Assembly: GCF_007671675.1 (NCBI RefSeq) | Contig: NZ_VCGW01000001.1 | Location: 62,001 to 126,000 of the forward strand | Source of the DNA: Marinobacter maritimus | Lineage (GTDB): Bacteria; Pseudomonadota; Gammaproteobacteria; Pseudomonadales; Oleiphilaceae | DNA: 64,000 nucleotides | Direction of reading: 5' to 3' | Shown: positions 17,021-24,631 of the stretch, piece by piece | Numbering within the stretch: position 1 is the stretch's first letter | Layout of the letters: each line of letters begins with the position of its first letter | Notes under the pieces: model-generated | What the model was told of the DNA's origin: nothing | The model's database searches: none | The model's input: only the letters and a program-made list of their open reading frames with translations | Program-made: the position numbers and the translations under genes

Positions 17021-17461
17021 GTGACGCACATTCGAGAGCAGACCGTTCGGGGTCTCAAGGCTGGTGATGTTTTTACGGTTACCCGAACCTTCACCGAGAA
17101 TGACACGGTAACATTCGGCGAAATCAGCAGGGATATGAACCCGATTCATTACGATGAACATTTCGCCGCTGCCAAGGGGTTTCGGGGCAAGATCTGTCAT
17201 GGTTTGCTGGTTGGCGGCATGATTACTGAAGTGGGCGGCCAGATTGGCTGGCTGGCCTCCGGTATGAACTTCCGATTCCGTCTGCCCGTCTATTTTGGCG
17301 ATACCATTACCTGTGTGTTCACCATTACCGAAGCAGATGAGCGCAACCGCGCAAAAGCTGAAGCGGTGCTGTCCAATCAGCATGGCGAGGTTGTTACTGA
17401 AGCCTGGTTGACGGGTGTACTGCCTGGGCAAACGGAGCGAAACATTCTCGCTCAAATCTGA
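17021..17461 (+). CDS. MaoC-like (R)-specific enoyl-CoA hydratase
   Basis: 146 residues from GTG 17021 with GGAG at 17009-17012. The hot-dog fold hydratase 2 motif is SRDMNPIHYDEHFAA, giving catalytic D38 and H43, followed by the overhang KICHGLLVGGMITEVGG. Such enzymes hydrate 2-enoyl-CoA to (R)-3-hydroxyacyl-CoA, often feeding polyhydroxyalkanoate or modified fatty-acid routes. No PHA gene adjoins it. The short length fits single-domain PhaJ-type proteins. Confidence 0.85.
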   Translation: MTHIREQTVRGLKAGDVFTVTRTFTENDTVTFGEISRDMNPIHYDEHFAAAKGFRGKICHGLLVGGMITEVGGQIGWLASGMNFRFRLPVYFGDTITCVFTITEADERNRAKAEAVLSNQHGEVVTEAWLTGVLPGQTERNILAQI

Positions 17462-17511
17462 TTGGCTCCAACTCCCACCCGCACCCCGAAATTCCATCTT
17501 CAGAGGTTTTT

Positions 17512-18186
17512 ATGGCTCGCTTCGAGTTGCTAGGCACTGCGATCATACCCGGAAAGGGCACAGAACTGCGCCTGCTGCAGCGCAACGATGAATTCTCCAT
17601 CCGTATCACCGGCACCAGCGGAGAGTTGATGAATACCCGCCTGCACGGCTCTGAGGACGCGCTTGCAACGCTGGCCTGTGAGCGCATTGCGGGTCATCCC
17701 GCCCCGAAAGTGCTGATCGGAGGGCTGGGAATGGGTTTTACCCTTGCGGCGGCTTTGCAATCTTTGGGTGATACCGCAGAAGTGACCGTTGCAGAACTGG
17801 TACCAGAGGTGGAGCAGTGGAACCTGGGCCCTTTGGGTGGCGCTTCAGGCTACCCGCTAAAAGACCCGCGTGCCCGCATGCACATCGGTGATGTGGTTCA
17901 GCTTATCAAGGATTCTCCGGGCAGTTACGACGCTATTCTGCTGGATATCGACAACGGCCCTGAGGGCCTGACCCGTAAGGAAAACGATTGGTTGTACTCG
18001 TCGGCAGGCATTGCCGCAGCACAGGAAGCGCTGCGGGCAGAGGGGATTCTGGCCTACTGGTCAGCCGGGCAGGATCCGGCGTTTACCGAGCGCCTGAAGC
18101 GTGCAGGGCTTTCGGCCGAGGCCGTAACTGTGCGTGCTCATCGCCCCGGGAAAGGCGCAAAGCACGTTATCTGGCTCGCCTGGTAG
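17512..18186 (+). CDS. Spermidine-synthase-like methyltransferase-fold protein (copy 1)
   Basis: 224 residues. A Rossmann domain shows the nucleotide-binding glycine loop VLIGGLGMGFTLAAAL (about 65-80), the acidic strand VTVAELVPEVEQW, GDVVQLI, and AILLDIDNGPEGL, which matches the LLDxxD-type position of spermidine synthases. It lacks the N-terminal beta-strand domain of classical SpeE (about 285 residues), so polyamine synthesis is uncertain. A second protein of this type lies at 49862-50593. Stand-alone short members of this fold often have unknown substrates. It is convergent with the RIO kinase. Confidence 0.7.
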   Translation: MARFELLGTAIIPGKGTELRLLQRNDEFSIRITGTSGELMNTRLHGSEDALATLACERIAGHPAPKVLIGGLGMGFTLAAALQSLGDTAEVTVAELVPEVEQWNLGPLGGASGYPLKDPRARMHIGDVVQLIKDSPGSYDAILLDIDNGPEGLTRKENDWLYSSAGIAAAQEALRAEGILAYWSAGQDPAFTERLKRAGLSAEAVTVRAHRPGKGAKHVIWLAW

Positions 18187-18204
18187 GCGCCTTGGCGACG
18201 AGTA

Positions 18205-19059
18205 CTAATCCTCGTCGTCTTCCTGCATGCGCTCCAGCCGATCTCTTTCTTCCTCTTTGGCGGCGTCAATCACTGCCATAAGCTCATCCACATCAGCACT
18301 GGCGGTATCGTGCTCAAAGCACCCTGTCAGCTTGCTGTCGGGGTGCAGGTCGCCGCTTTCGTAAAGTGCCCAGATCTCCTTGCCGTAATCGGTAACCAGC
18401 AGGTCGGGCGCGTACTTGGCAAAATAGCGGCGCATGTTGTCCACATCCCGCTCCAGCATCCGTTCGGCGTTGTTATTGCCTGCAGCGTTCACAGCCTGGG
18501 GCAAATCAATAATCACGGGGCCGCTGCTGTCTACCAGCACGTTGAATTCTGACAAGTCACCGTGGATCAGCCCGGCGCTCAGCATGCGCACCACCTCTGC
18601 GATAACCCGGCCGTGGTATTCTCTGGCTTGCTCCGGGGTGAGGGTGACATCGTCAAGGCGCGGCGCCGCCTTACCATCGGCATCTGAGATCAACTCCATC
18701 AGCAGCACGCCGTCCACGAAGCCCATCGGTGCGGGTACACGCACCCCGGCGTCGGCCAAGCGGTACAGGGCATCCACTTCGGCATTGAGCCAGGCATCTT
18801 CCTGCTCTTTTTGGCCATAGCGGGTTTTTTTGCTCATGGCCCGTGCTCGCCGGCTGTTGCGCACCTTTCTGCCTTCCTGGTACTCAACGGCCTGCTTGAA
18901 GCTCCGTTTCTGGGCTTCCTTGAACACCTTTGCGCAGCGTACATGTTCGCCACACCGCACTACATAAACCTGTGCCTCTTTACCGCTCATAAGCTGGTAA
19001 AGCACTTCATCCACCATGCCGTCGTCGACCAGGGGCTGCAATCTCTTGGGTACTTTCAT
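18205..19059 (-). CDS. RIO1-family serine/threonine protein kinase
   Basis: 284 residues from the ATG at 19059, chosen because GAAAGGTTTT precedes it; the frame extends 36 bases further upstream without a good site. The kinase core is evident: ATP-binding region GKEAQVYVVRCGEHVRCAKV (Lys of the VAVK-type position), catalytic loop LIHGDLSEFNVLV (Asp and Asn), and metal motif VIIDLPQAV in place of DFG. RIO kinases are atypical and ancient; bacterial ones are little studied and may act on ribosome-related targets. The C-terminus is strongly acidic (EEERDRLERMQEDDED). It is divergent from the translation factor gene efpL. Confidence 0.9.
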   Translation of the reverse strand: MKVPKRLQPLVDDGMVDEVLYQLMSGKEAQVYVVRCGEHVRCAKVFKEAQKRSFKQAVEYQEGRKVRNSRRARAMSKKTRYGQKEQEDAWLNAEVDALYRLADAGVRVPAPMGFVDGVLLMELISDADGKAAPRLDDVTLTPEQAREYHGRVIAEVVRMLSAGLIHGDLSEFNVLVDSSGPVIIDLPQAVNAAGNNNAERMLERDVDNMRRYFAKYAPDLLVTDYGKEIWALYESGDLHPDSKLTGCFEHDTASADVDELMAVIDAAKEEERDRLERMQEDDED

Positions 19060-19342
19060 AAAACCTTTCAGTTTAGCTATAAACGTGCAGACCAAGCATG
19101 TTGCCTAGCGCTGAGGCCAGCCAAAAGCGAAATGATGGTCACAATTGGCCATAGCTTACATCAAATTGCCGTTTCTTATATGAATCTGGTTATAGCGCCG
19201 GGAAGCTTTTTATCGAATGGCTTATAGTGTTCGCTCGCCCTGTATCGATAGGGCATGCCTGCGGGTAGAATTGCAGGTTGTAAAACACGCGGGCGTCTGC
19301 CCGGTATGGATGCGTTCAGATATTGTTTTGGAGCTTTAAAAA

Positions 19343-19909
19343 ATGCCTAGAGCAAGTGAAATCAAAAAGAATTCTGCAGTTGATTATGAAGGCCGGGTTT
19401 ATTTCGTCAAGGACATCGAGCGCTCTGTTCCGCAGGGTCGGGCAGGTGGCAGTCTCTACCGTATGCGTATGTACGATGTAGTAACGGGTAGCAAAATCGA
19501 CGAGACGTTTAAAGATTCCGATATGTTGAATCTTGCCGATCTTGTGCGCCGGCCGGCCACATTCTCCTACTCTGACGGCGAAGAATACGTCTTCATGGAT
19601 ACCGAGGACTTCACGCAGTACAGCCTGAATGGGAAAGCGATTGCGGATGAACTGCTGTTTATCAGTGAGGATACCCAGGGCGTGATGGTGATTCTGGTCA
19701 GTGATGCGCCTGTGGCACTCGCGTTGCCTCCAACCGTGGAGCTTGAAATTGAGGAAACCGATCCTTCCGTCAAGGGCGGTTCTGCTACGGCGCGCACCAA
19801 GCCGGCAAGAATGGCAACCGGGCTTGTAGTTCAGGTTCCTGAGCATATTTCTACCGGTGATCGCATCAAGATTAACGTGGAGGAGCGCAAGTTCCTGAGC
19901 CGCGCCTGA
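19343..19909 (+). CDS. efpL: Elongation factor P-like protein EfpL (YeiP)
   Basis: 188 residues. The start MPRASEIKK and the end EERKFLSRA match YeiP rather than EF-P. Three beta-barrel domains can be followed: KOW-like N-terminal, EFP ([12 protein letters not shown]), and the C-terminal OB part (SARTKPA-like [20 protein letters not shown]). The loop tip is R33, the residue found in E. coli EfpL, in place of the modified lysine of EF-P. The protein relieves ribosome stalling at proline-rich and related motifs. GGAG lies 12 bases ahead of the ATG. The intergenic space with the RIO kinase (19060-19342, 283 bp) must hold both promoters. Confidence 0.93.
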   Translation: MPRASEIKKNSAVDYEGRVYFVKDIERSVPQGRAGGSLYRMRMYDVVTGSKIDETFKDSDMLNLADLVRRPATFSYSDGEEYVFMDTEDFTQYSLNGKAIADELLFISEDTQGVMVILVSDAPVALALPPTVELEIEETDPSVKGGSATARTKPARMATGLVVQVPEHISTGDRIKINVEERKFLSRA

Positions 19910-19950
19910 TCTGAAACTGCTCTCAAGTTGTCCGGAAACAGGAAGGCCCT

Positions 19951-21129
19951 GTGAAAACAATAGAAACAATAAAAGTGCTGGCGGCCAGCGTGATCGCGGT
20001 AGTGGTAATGGTCGGGATAGCCCGGTTTTCATACACGCCGATGATTCCAGAGATGATGGACGCACTCGGGCTAAGCCAGTCGGTCGTTGGCTTGCTGGCC
20101 ACAGTGAACTACGCCGGCTACCTCACCGGTGCGCTTCTGATCACGCGGATCAGTGATCTTGGCCTCAAGGTAAAGCTGTACCAGCTTGGCTTGGTTGTCG
20201 CAGTGATTTCTACAGTTCTCATGGGGTATACCACCGACGTCTGGCTGTGGTTTTTGCTGCGCTTCGTTTCCGGACTGAGCACATCAGCAGGCATGTTGCT
20301 GGGCGCTGGCCTGCTGATGAGTTGGCTGATAAAGAACAATGAAAAATCCGAGCTTGGCGTGTTCTTTTCGGGCATCGGGCTCGGGATTGTTCTCACTGCT
20401 GTGCTGGCAGAGCTGATCAAGGAGTCTTTCACCTGGGATCAGCAGTGGGTGATCTACGGGCTGGTCGGGTTGGCTCTGATGGTTCCTGTCTGGCGCTGGA
20501 CGCCAGATTATCGCGCCAGTGCTTTGCCTCGAACCGAAGGCAGGGCAAGTAATGATGAACGAAGCCGGTTTATCGTAATTCTGCAGCTGGCCTATTTTTG
20601 TGCCGGTGTCGGATATGTGGTGACAGCAACGTTTCTGGTGGCTATTGCCGAATCCATGCCGGAACTCAGTGGCCGTGGCTGGCTTATCTGGCTGATTGCC
20701 GGGTTGGCGGCCACGCCCGCTTGCTGGCTATGGGATGTGTTCTCCCGGCGTTGGGGGCAGTGGACGGCGCTCTATATAGCCTACCTGCTCAATTCTGTCA
20801 GTATTCTGATGCTGATACTCAACACGAGCATGGCCAGCGTTATGCTCAGTGCCGTTATTTACGGGGCCAGTTTCATCGGCATTGTCAGTATGATGCTGGC
20901 GATGGTGGGGCGCGTGTTCCCGGAAAATCCCTCCCGGCCTATGAGCCGGCTTACCTTCAGTTATGGTATCGCCCAGATGCTGGCGCCCGCTGTTGTGGGT
21001 TATCTGGCTGACATAGAAGGCAATTATACCAATGGTCTTTGGCTTACCCTGCTGGTGATGGCGCTGGGTGTGGTTATGCTTCATCTGGCGCGCCAGGCCA
21101 AGGGCAGGGAAATGGAGCCGGCCCGATGA
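19951..21129 (+). CDS. YbfB/YjiJ-family MFS transporter
   Basis: 392 residues from GTG 19951 with ACAGGAAGG upstream. About twelve membrane helices are visible. The N-terminal GIARFSYTPMIPEMMDALGLS is the signature of the YbfB/YjiJ subfamily of the major facilitator superfamily. Substrates are mostly unknown. Its stop overlaps the ATG of the next gene (ATGA at 21126-21129), an AraC-type regulator that probably controls it. Confidence 0.85.
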   Translation: MKTIETIKVLAASVIAVVVMVGIARFSYTPMIPEMMDALGLSQSVVGLLATVNYAGYLTGALLITRISDLGLKVKLYQLGLVVAVISTVLMGYTTDVWLWFLLRFVSGLSTSAGMLLGAGLLMSWLIKNNEKSELGVFFSGIGLGIVLTAVLAELIKESFTWDQQWVIYGLVGLALMVPVWRWTPDYRASALPRTEGRASNDERSRFIVILQLAYFCAGVGYVVTATFLVAIAESMPELSGRGWLIWLIAGLAATPACWLWDVFSRRWGQWTALYIAYLLNSVSILMLILNTSMASVMLSAVIYGASFIGIVSMMLAMVGRVFPENPSRPMSRLTFSYGIAQMLAPAVVGYLADIEGNYTNGLWLTLLVMALGVVMLHLARQAKGREMEPAR

Positions 21130-21986
21130 GCAATCCGATGTCGGCTCAGCCGGTTTTCTGGCGGGACAGTGAGTTACCGCACGTTGAGTTGCGACAGGTC
21201 AGCGATGGCCGTGCTGTCTGTTACGAGCCCCATAGCCACACTCAATGGTCGATGGGCGCCATTACCGGCGGACAGAGCACCTTTGAGTATGTAGGGCGCC
21301 ACTATCACGTCAGCGAAGGTTCGCTGGTGTTCATGAACCCTGAGTGGGTCCATGCCTGCAATCCGGTGGATAACCAGCCCTGGGCCTATCTGATGCTGTA
21401 TGTGGATGCAGGCTGGCTTGCCAGTTTGAGGGTTCGTCTGGGACTGCTGGACGCGCCGGTCTGGCGGGATATTCATTGCGATATCAGTTCGTCCGCTGTT
21501 TTGTACTCTGGCTTCCAGACCCTGGCCCTAAGGCTGCAGGATGACTTTGTGCCGTCAAAGAAGAAACGGAATGACGTAGAAGCGTTTCTGTCTGAGGTAA
21601 TGGTATCGATATCCGGTGCGGCTGAACAAGCCGAGCAGCCGTTTCCACCCGCACCTGAAACGCTACAGGAACTGGCCCGGTATCTTGATGGTCACTGCAC
21701 GGATGAGTTGTCTGTTGAATGGATGGCGGAGCGTGCAGGGTTGTCTCCATCCCACTTGGTTCGGGTGTTCCGCAAGCACTTTGGCATGACACCCCATGCC
21801 TATCAGATCAATCGACGAGTTCAGCTCGGGCAACGGGCAATTCGGCGGGGTGCTCCCATTGCCGATGCAGCTCTGGCCGCCGGTTTTTTTGATCAGCCGC
21901 ATTTCCAAAAGGTTTTCAAACGGCTGGTTGCCGCTACCCCTGGCCAGTATGGCCGGCCGCCAAAGCGGGCTCCTGACCGAGTATGA
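21126..21986 (+). CDS. AraC-family regulator with cupin sensor domain
   Basis: 286 residues starting at the ATG that overlaps the MFS stop. Residues about 20-110 are an AraC-binding cupin (EPHSHTQWSMGAITGG, with His/Glu pattern, and GSLVFMNPEWVHACNP). Residues about 185-280 form two helix-turn-helices, ending AALAAGFFDQPHFQKVFKRLVAATPGQY. It is of the type that regulates small exporters; the AraC/LysE pairing is common, so both the MFS and the convergent LysE gene could be targets. Its last 53 bp overlap the LysE gene on the other strand. Confidence 0.88.
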   Translation: MSNPMSAQPVFWRDSELPHVELRQVSDGRAVCYEPHSHTQWSMGAITGGQSTFEYVGRHYHVSEGSLVFMNPEWVHACNPVDNQPWAYLMLYVDAGWLASLRVRLGLLDAPVWRDIHCDISSSAVLYSGFQTLALRLQDDFVPSKKKRNDVEAFLSEVMVSISGAAEQAEQPFPPAPETLQELARYLDGHCTDELSVEWMAERAGLSPSHLVRVFRKHFGMTPHAYQINRRVQLGQRAIRRGAPIADAALAAGFFDQPHFQKVFKRLVAATPGQYGRPPKRAPDRV

Positions 21987-22566
21987 GATAAAGACAACTG
22001 GCCAACAGTAAGGTTGCGAGCACACAGTTTACCCTTCGAAGTAGCCTTGGCCGCTGAACATATTGGCGCAGAAAGCGCCCTGCCAGTACCCAAGTAGAGA
22101 GTGACAGCCAGCAAACGGGCAAGTACAGGCTGGAAAATATGACCAGTTGTGTGAGGTCACCGCCCGATGTGTAGGCGCCGATACCCGATGCGGAGGCGAA
22201 CCAGGCTTTCGGGTTCAACCACTGCATCATGGCGCCCGTCCAGAATCCGGGAGCGTCTCCCAGAGCCTTGTCCGAGATTTTTCCGTTATCTATGGCCAGC
22301 CGGTAGCTTAGATAAAGCAGAAACGCGATGCCTGCCCAGGTGAGCAATCGATCAAACCCCGGAATCCACGCCAAAGCTGAGTGCAAACCCAGCCCGATAG
22401 CAAGAAACAGTGCGACAAATCCCAGTGTCGCTCCGGACACAAACCATAAGCCCTGGCGCAGAGGATAGCGGGTGCCGCTGCTCAGGCAGACAAGATTCAC
22501 CGGGCCGGGTGAAATGGACGCTGCAAGCGCAAAGGCTGCCATGGGCAGAATCAGTGGCAGAGACAT
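21934..22566 (-). CDS. LysE-family amino-acid exporter
   Basis: About 210 residues from ATG 22566, preferred to ATG 22581 because GAGGAG lies 7 bases ahead. The LysE/RhtB signature SISPGPVNLVCLSSGTRYPLRQGLWFVSGATLG is at the start, followed by six hydrophobic segments. The family exports basic or neutral amino acids and derivatives. The 3' end overlaps the AraC gene tail-to-tail by 53 bp. Confidence 0.88.
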   Translation of the reverse strand: MSLPLILPMAAFALAASISPGPVNLVCLSSGTRYPLRQGLWFVSGATLGFVALFLAIGLGLHSALAWIPGFDRLLTWAGIAFLLYLSYRLAIDNGKISDKALGDAPGFWTGAMMQWLNPKAWFASASGIGAYTSGGDLTQLVIFSSLYLPVCWLSLSTWVLAGRFLRQYVQRPRLLRRVNCVLATLLLASCLYLILGQEPALAAGHTGQG

Positions 22567-22661
22567 CGACAGGCTCCTCATCTCGGGACAATGAGGGAGG
22601 AGTCTGGCGTGGTCGTGCTACCGGGTATTGTACAAAATTGCTCCTGAGGCACTCGCTGGTG

Positions 22662-22916
22662 TCAGGGCGTCACGATACTGAATGTCCCTTGGGGCTTGTC
22701 CGGCATCGTTAAGAAGCTGATCAGGTCCAGTTTGCTGCCTTCGAAACTCAGATCATCGCTGAATAGCAGGTCCTTCTGGCCGACCGCTCCAATCAGCAGA
22801 TCAACGAAAACAGTTTGGGCAAGTAGAAGGTGTACTCCGAGGGTGCGCAGAGCGGTCGCAATCACCAGCAGAATGGGTTTGTTGCAGCACAGCGTTTCGG
22901 GCTCATGGAAAGCCAT
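22662..22916 (-). pseudogene. Remnant resembling the C-terminal domain of an alkyl/aryl sulfatase
   Basis: An 84-codon frame ends LSFEGSKLDLISFLTMPDKP then GTFSIVTP. This matches the usual end of alkyl sulfatases (SCP2-like domain: L-x-EGD, a LLxLLD-x-PD block, then F-x-IVTP), and LLLAQTVFVDLLIG fits the preceding helix. The rest of the enzyme (a metallo-hydrolase of 600 or more residues) is absent: a TAG stop lies 11 codons before the ATG, which has no ribosome-binding site, and the unrelated gene at 23047 begins soon after. It is therefore read as a decayed fragment. The family match is by memory of the motif and should be tested. The flanking stretches 22567-22661 and 22917-23046 show nothing else. 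Confidence 0.45.
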
Positions 22917-23046
22917 TGTTATTGGTGGAAATGAGGTTTCTGGCTAACCTATACGCTTTGTGCTTTGTTTCGTCCATAAGCTGGCGCATTTTGAGTTGCC
23001 TTGATGCTATGGTAAGAACAGGATCAAATCGGAGCGGTAATCAGAC

Positions 23047-23820
23047 ATGTCGATATCGGAAGGCGCGCAACATTACGTCCTGATGCTGATCCCCAGTCTT
23101 TTGCGGGATATTGAGAAGCTGGGTCTGCGGCGGATTATTCGCACATCTGATTTTTCGGAGCAGGAAGTGACGGCCCTTTATTTCGAGTTTGTGTCTGCCA
23201 ATCGGGTACTGCCGGATAACCCGCACTCAATTGAGCCGGCTAGCTGGCAGCACCTGCTCCACTGTGTGCGCGTGATGAGTTCGTTGGTGGGGCTGGCGAC
23301 ATTCGAAGATCTGGAGCGAGCCCGCGAAACGGCGATACGCAGGTATCTGCCACACGCAAAAGAAAGCCTCAAAAACGAATATGATCAGATGCGCAGCGAG
23401 GGCAAAGTGGACTTTCGGCTCGCGGGTATTCTGCGTGGTGGTGATTCGCCGGAGAACTCCGGCCAGGTTTGTATGGAGGCGATCAGGCGTGAGCGGGAGC
23501 AGCGTGTGGAGTCAATCAAATGCCTGGGCACTGAGCACCTGACCAACCATGAAACCTTTGTGGTAGAGGCGGCCAAGGCTTACGTTGTATCCCGCATTGA
23601 TGATGCGCCAAAAGATTTCGGTATTCTGGATCTGGTGATCCGGCTTCTTGATTTGCTACGTCTGGTGCTTGTGCTGGAGTCCCGTTCTACAGGCGGTGCA
23701 ACCGCTGTGTCGTCGAACTTTTCAGTCGAGAACATTGTATTGGGTATCGGTAATGCGCTTTACCGCAGCGAACTTGGCTTGCATGTGTTGTCCCTGGGGC
23801 TGGCCAAAGTCAACAAGTAG
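23047..23820 (+). CDS. Hypothetical protein, alpha-helical, unknown
   Basis: 257 residues, no signal peptide or membrane segment. GGAGCGG lies about 13 bases before the ATG. The protein is rich in charged helices (FEDLERARETAIRRYLPHAKESLKNEYDQMRSE) and has a Leu-rich stretch IRLLDLLRLVLVLE near residue 205. No family was recognised. The short distance to the convergent Lrp gene (22 bp) leaves no room for a terminator. Confidence 0.7.
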   Translation: MSISEGAQHYVLMLIPSLLRDIEKLGLRRIIRTSDFSEQEVTALYFEFVSANRVLPDNPHSIEPASWQHLLHCVRVMSSLVGLATFEDLERARETAIRRYLPHAKESLKNEYDQMRSEGKVDFRLAGILRGGDSPENSGQVCMEAIRREREQRVESIKCLGTEHLTNHETFVVEAAKAYVVSRIDDAPKDFGILDLVIRLLDLLRLVLVLESRSTGGATAVSSNFSVENIVLGIGNALYRSELGLHVLSLGLAKVNK

Positions 23821-23842
23821 CTTGTTTCCACTGCCAGTTTCT

Positions 23843-24295
23843 TTAGAGCCCTGCATCTTTTACGTTTTCCATCACCACAAAAGTACTCGTTTGCAGCACA
23901 TGGGGCAGGGCAGAAATTTGCTCGCCCAGCACCTGCCGATACTCGGCCATGTTGCGGGTTCGCACCTTTATCAAATAATCGAAGTTGGCCGCAATCATGT
24001 GGCACTGTTCAATAGCCGCAATCTCTTTAACGGCTGCGTTGAAAGCCTTCAGTGCATCGCTGCTGGTGTCGCTCAGTGTTATCTGGGCGAAGGCAATATG
24101 GCTTTGCCCCAGCTTGGTCTGATTAACCAGCACGGTGTAGCCGGTGATAAAGCCCTGTTCCTCAAGCCGCCGCATACGCACCTGGCACGGAGTTTTGGAG
24201 AGGCCGACGCGGGAGGCTAGATCAGTAATCGTAATCCGGGCATTCTTCTGCAACTCTCGAATAATAGAATGATCGATTCGATCAAGCTCGCTCAT
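23843..24295 (-). CDS. Lrp/AsnC-family regulator, probable regulator of putA
   Basis: About 150 residues from the ATG at 24295 (MSELDRIDHSIIRELQKNARI), the canonical Lrp start; the frame continues upstream but the added residues do not fit the family. Helix-turn-helix: ITDLASRVGLSKTPCQVRMRRLEEQGFI. The C-terminal RAM domain follows (VEQ-type AIEQCHMIAANFDYLIKV). It is divergent from putA across 336 bp. Lrp-type PutR proteins activate putA in response to proline in several Proteobacteria, and this PutA has no DNA-binding domain of its own, so this gene is the obvious candidate activator. Confidence 0.85.
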   Translation of the reverse strand: MSELDRIDHSIIRELQKNARITITDLASRVGLSKTPCQVRMRRLEEQGFITGYTVLVNQTKLGQSHIAFAQITLSDTSSDALKAFNAAVKEIAAIEQCHMIAANFDYLIKVRTRNMAEYRQVLGEQISALPHVLQTSTFVVMENVKDAGL

Positions 24296-24631
24296 CTTAT
24301 CGTGTCCTCTGTCTGGCTGTAGCCACCTGATCTTGCCCGTCGTTCCTGTCGTAGACACCCCGACGCAGTAAAACCATCTCTTTTGGGCAAGTCTTCAGCC
24401 GGGACGCTATGCTGTAGGCTGAAATCGCCAGATACCTTAAAGGCTTCGGGCCGGGTTTGACTTGCATGCCCGAAGTTGTTTTTCCTGAGATGGTATTCCA
24501 TAAAAGAGAATTAATAAATTTTAGTCGCCCAATAAAGCCGAAATGGTATGTGTTTACGGCTTTTACGGTGAAACAGTCTTTGTCGTTGTAGGTAGAATGC
24601 GGAAAAGACAAACAATTGAGAGGGTACAGCT
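24296..24631. promoter_or_regulatory. Divergent control region, lrp-type gene / putA
   Basis: 336 bp without a gene. The putA side is AT-rich around 24490-24530 (TAAAAGAGAATTAATAAATT), which suits Lrp binding and bending. GAGAGGG stands before the putA ATG. No perfect dyad was found by eye. Confidence 0.4.

Noticed and set aside
19237..19254. Short inverted repeat GCCCT...AGGGC upstream of efpL
   Set aside because: Only 5-bp arms; not distinguishable from chance.
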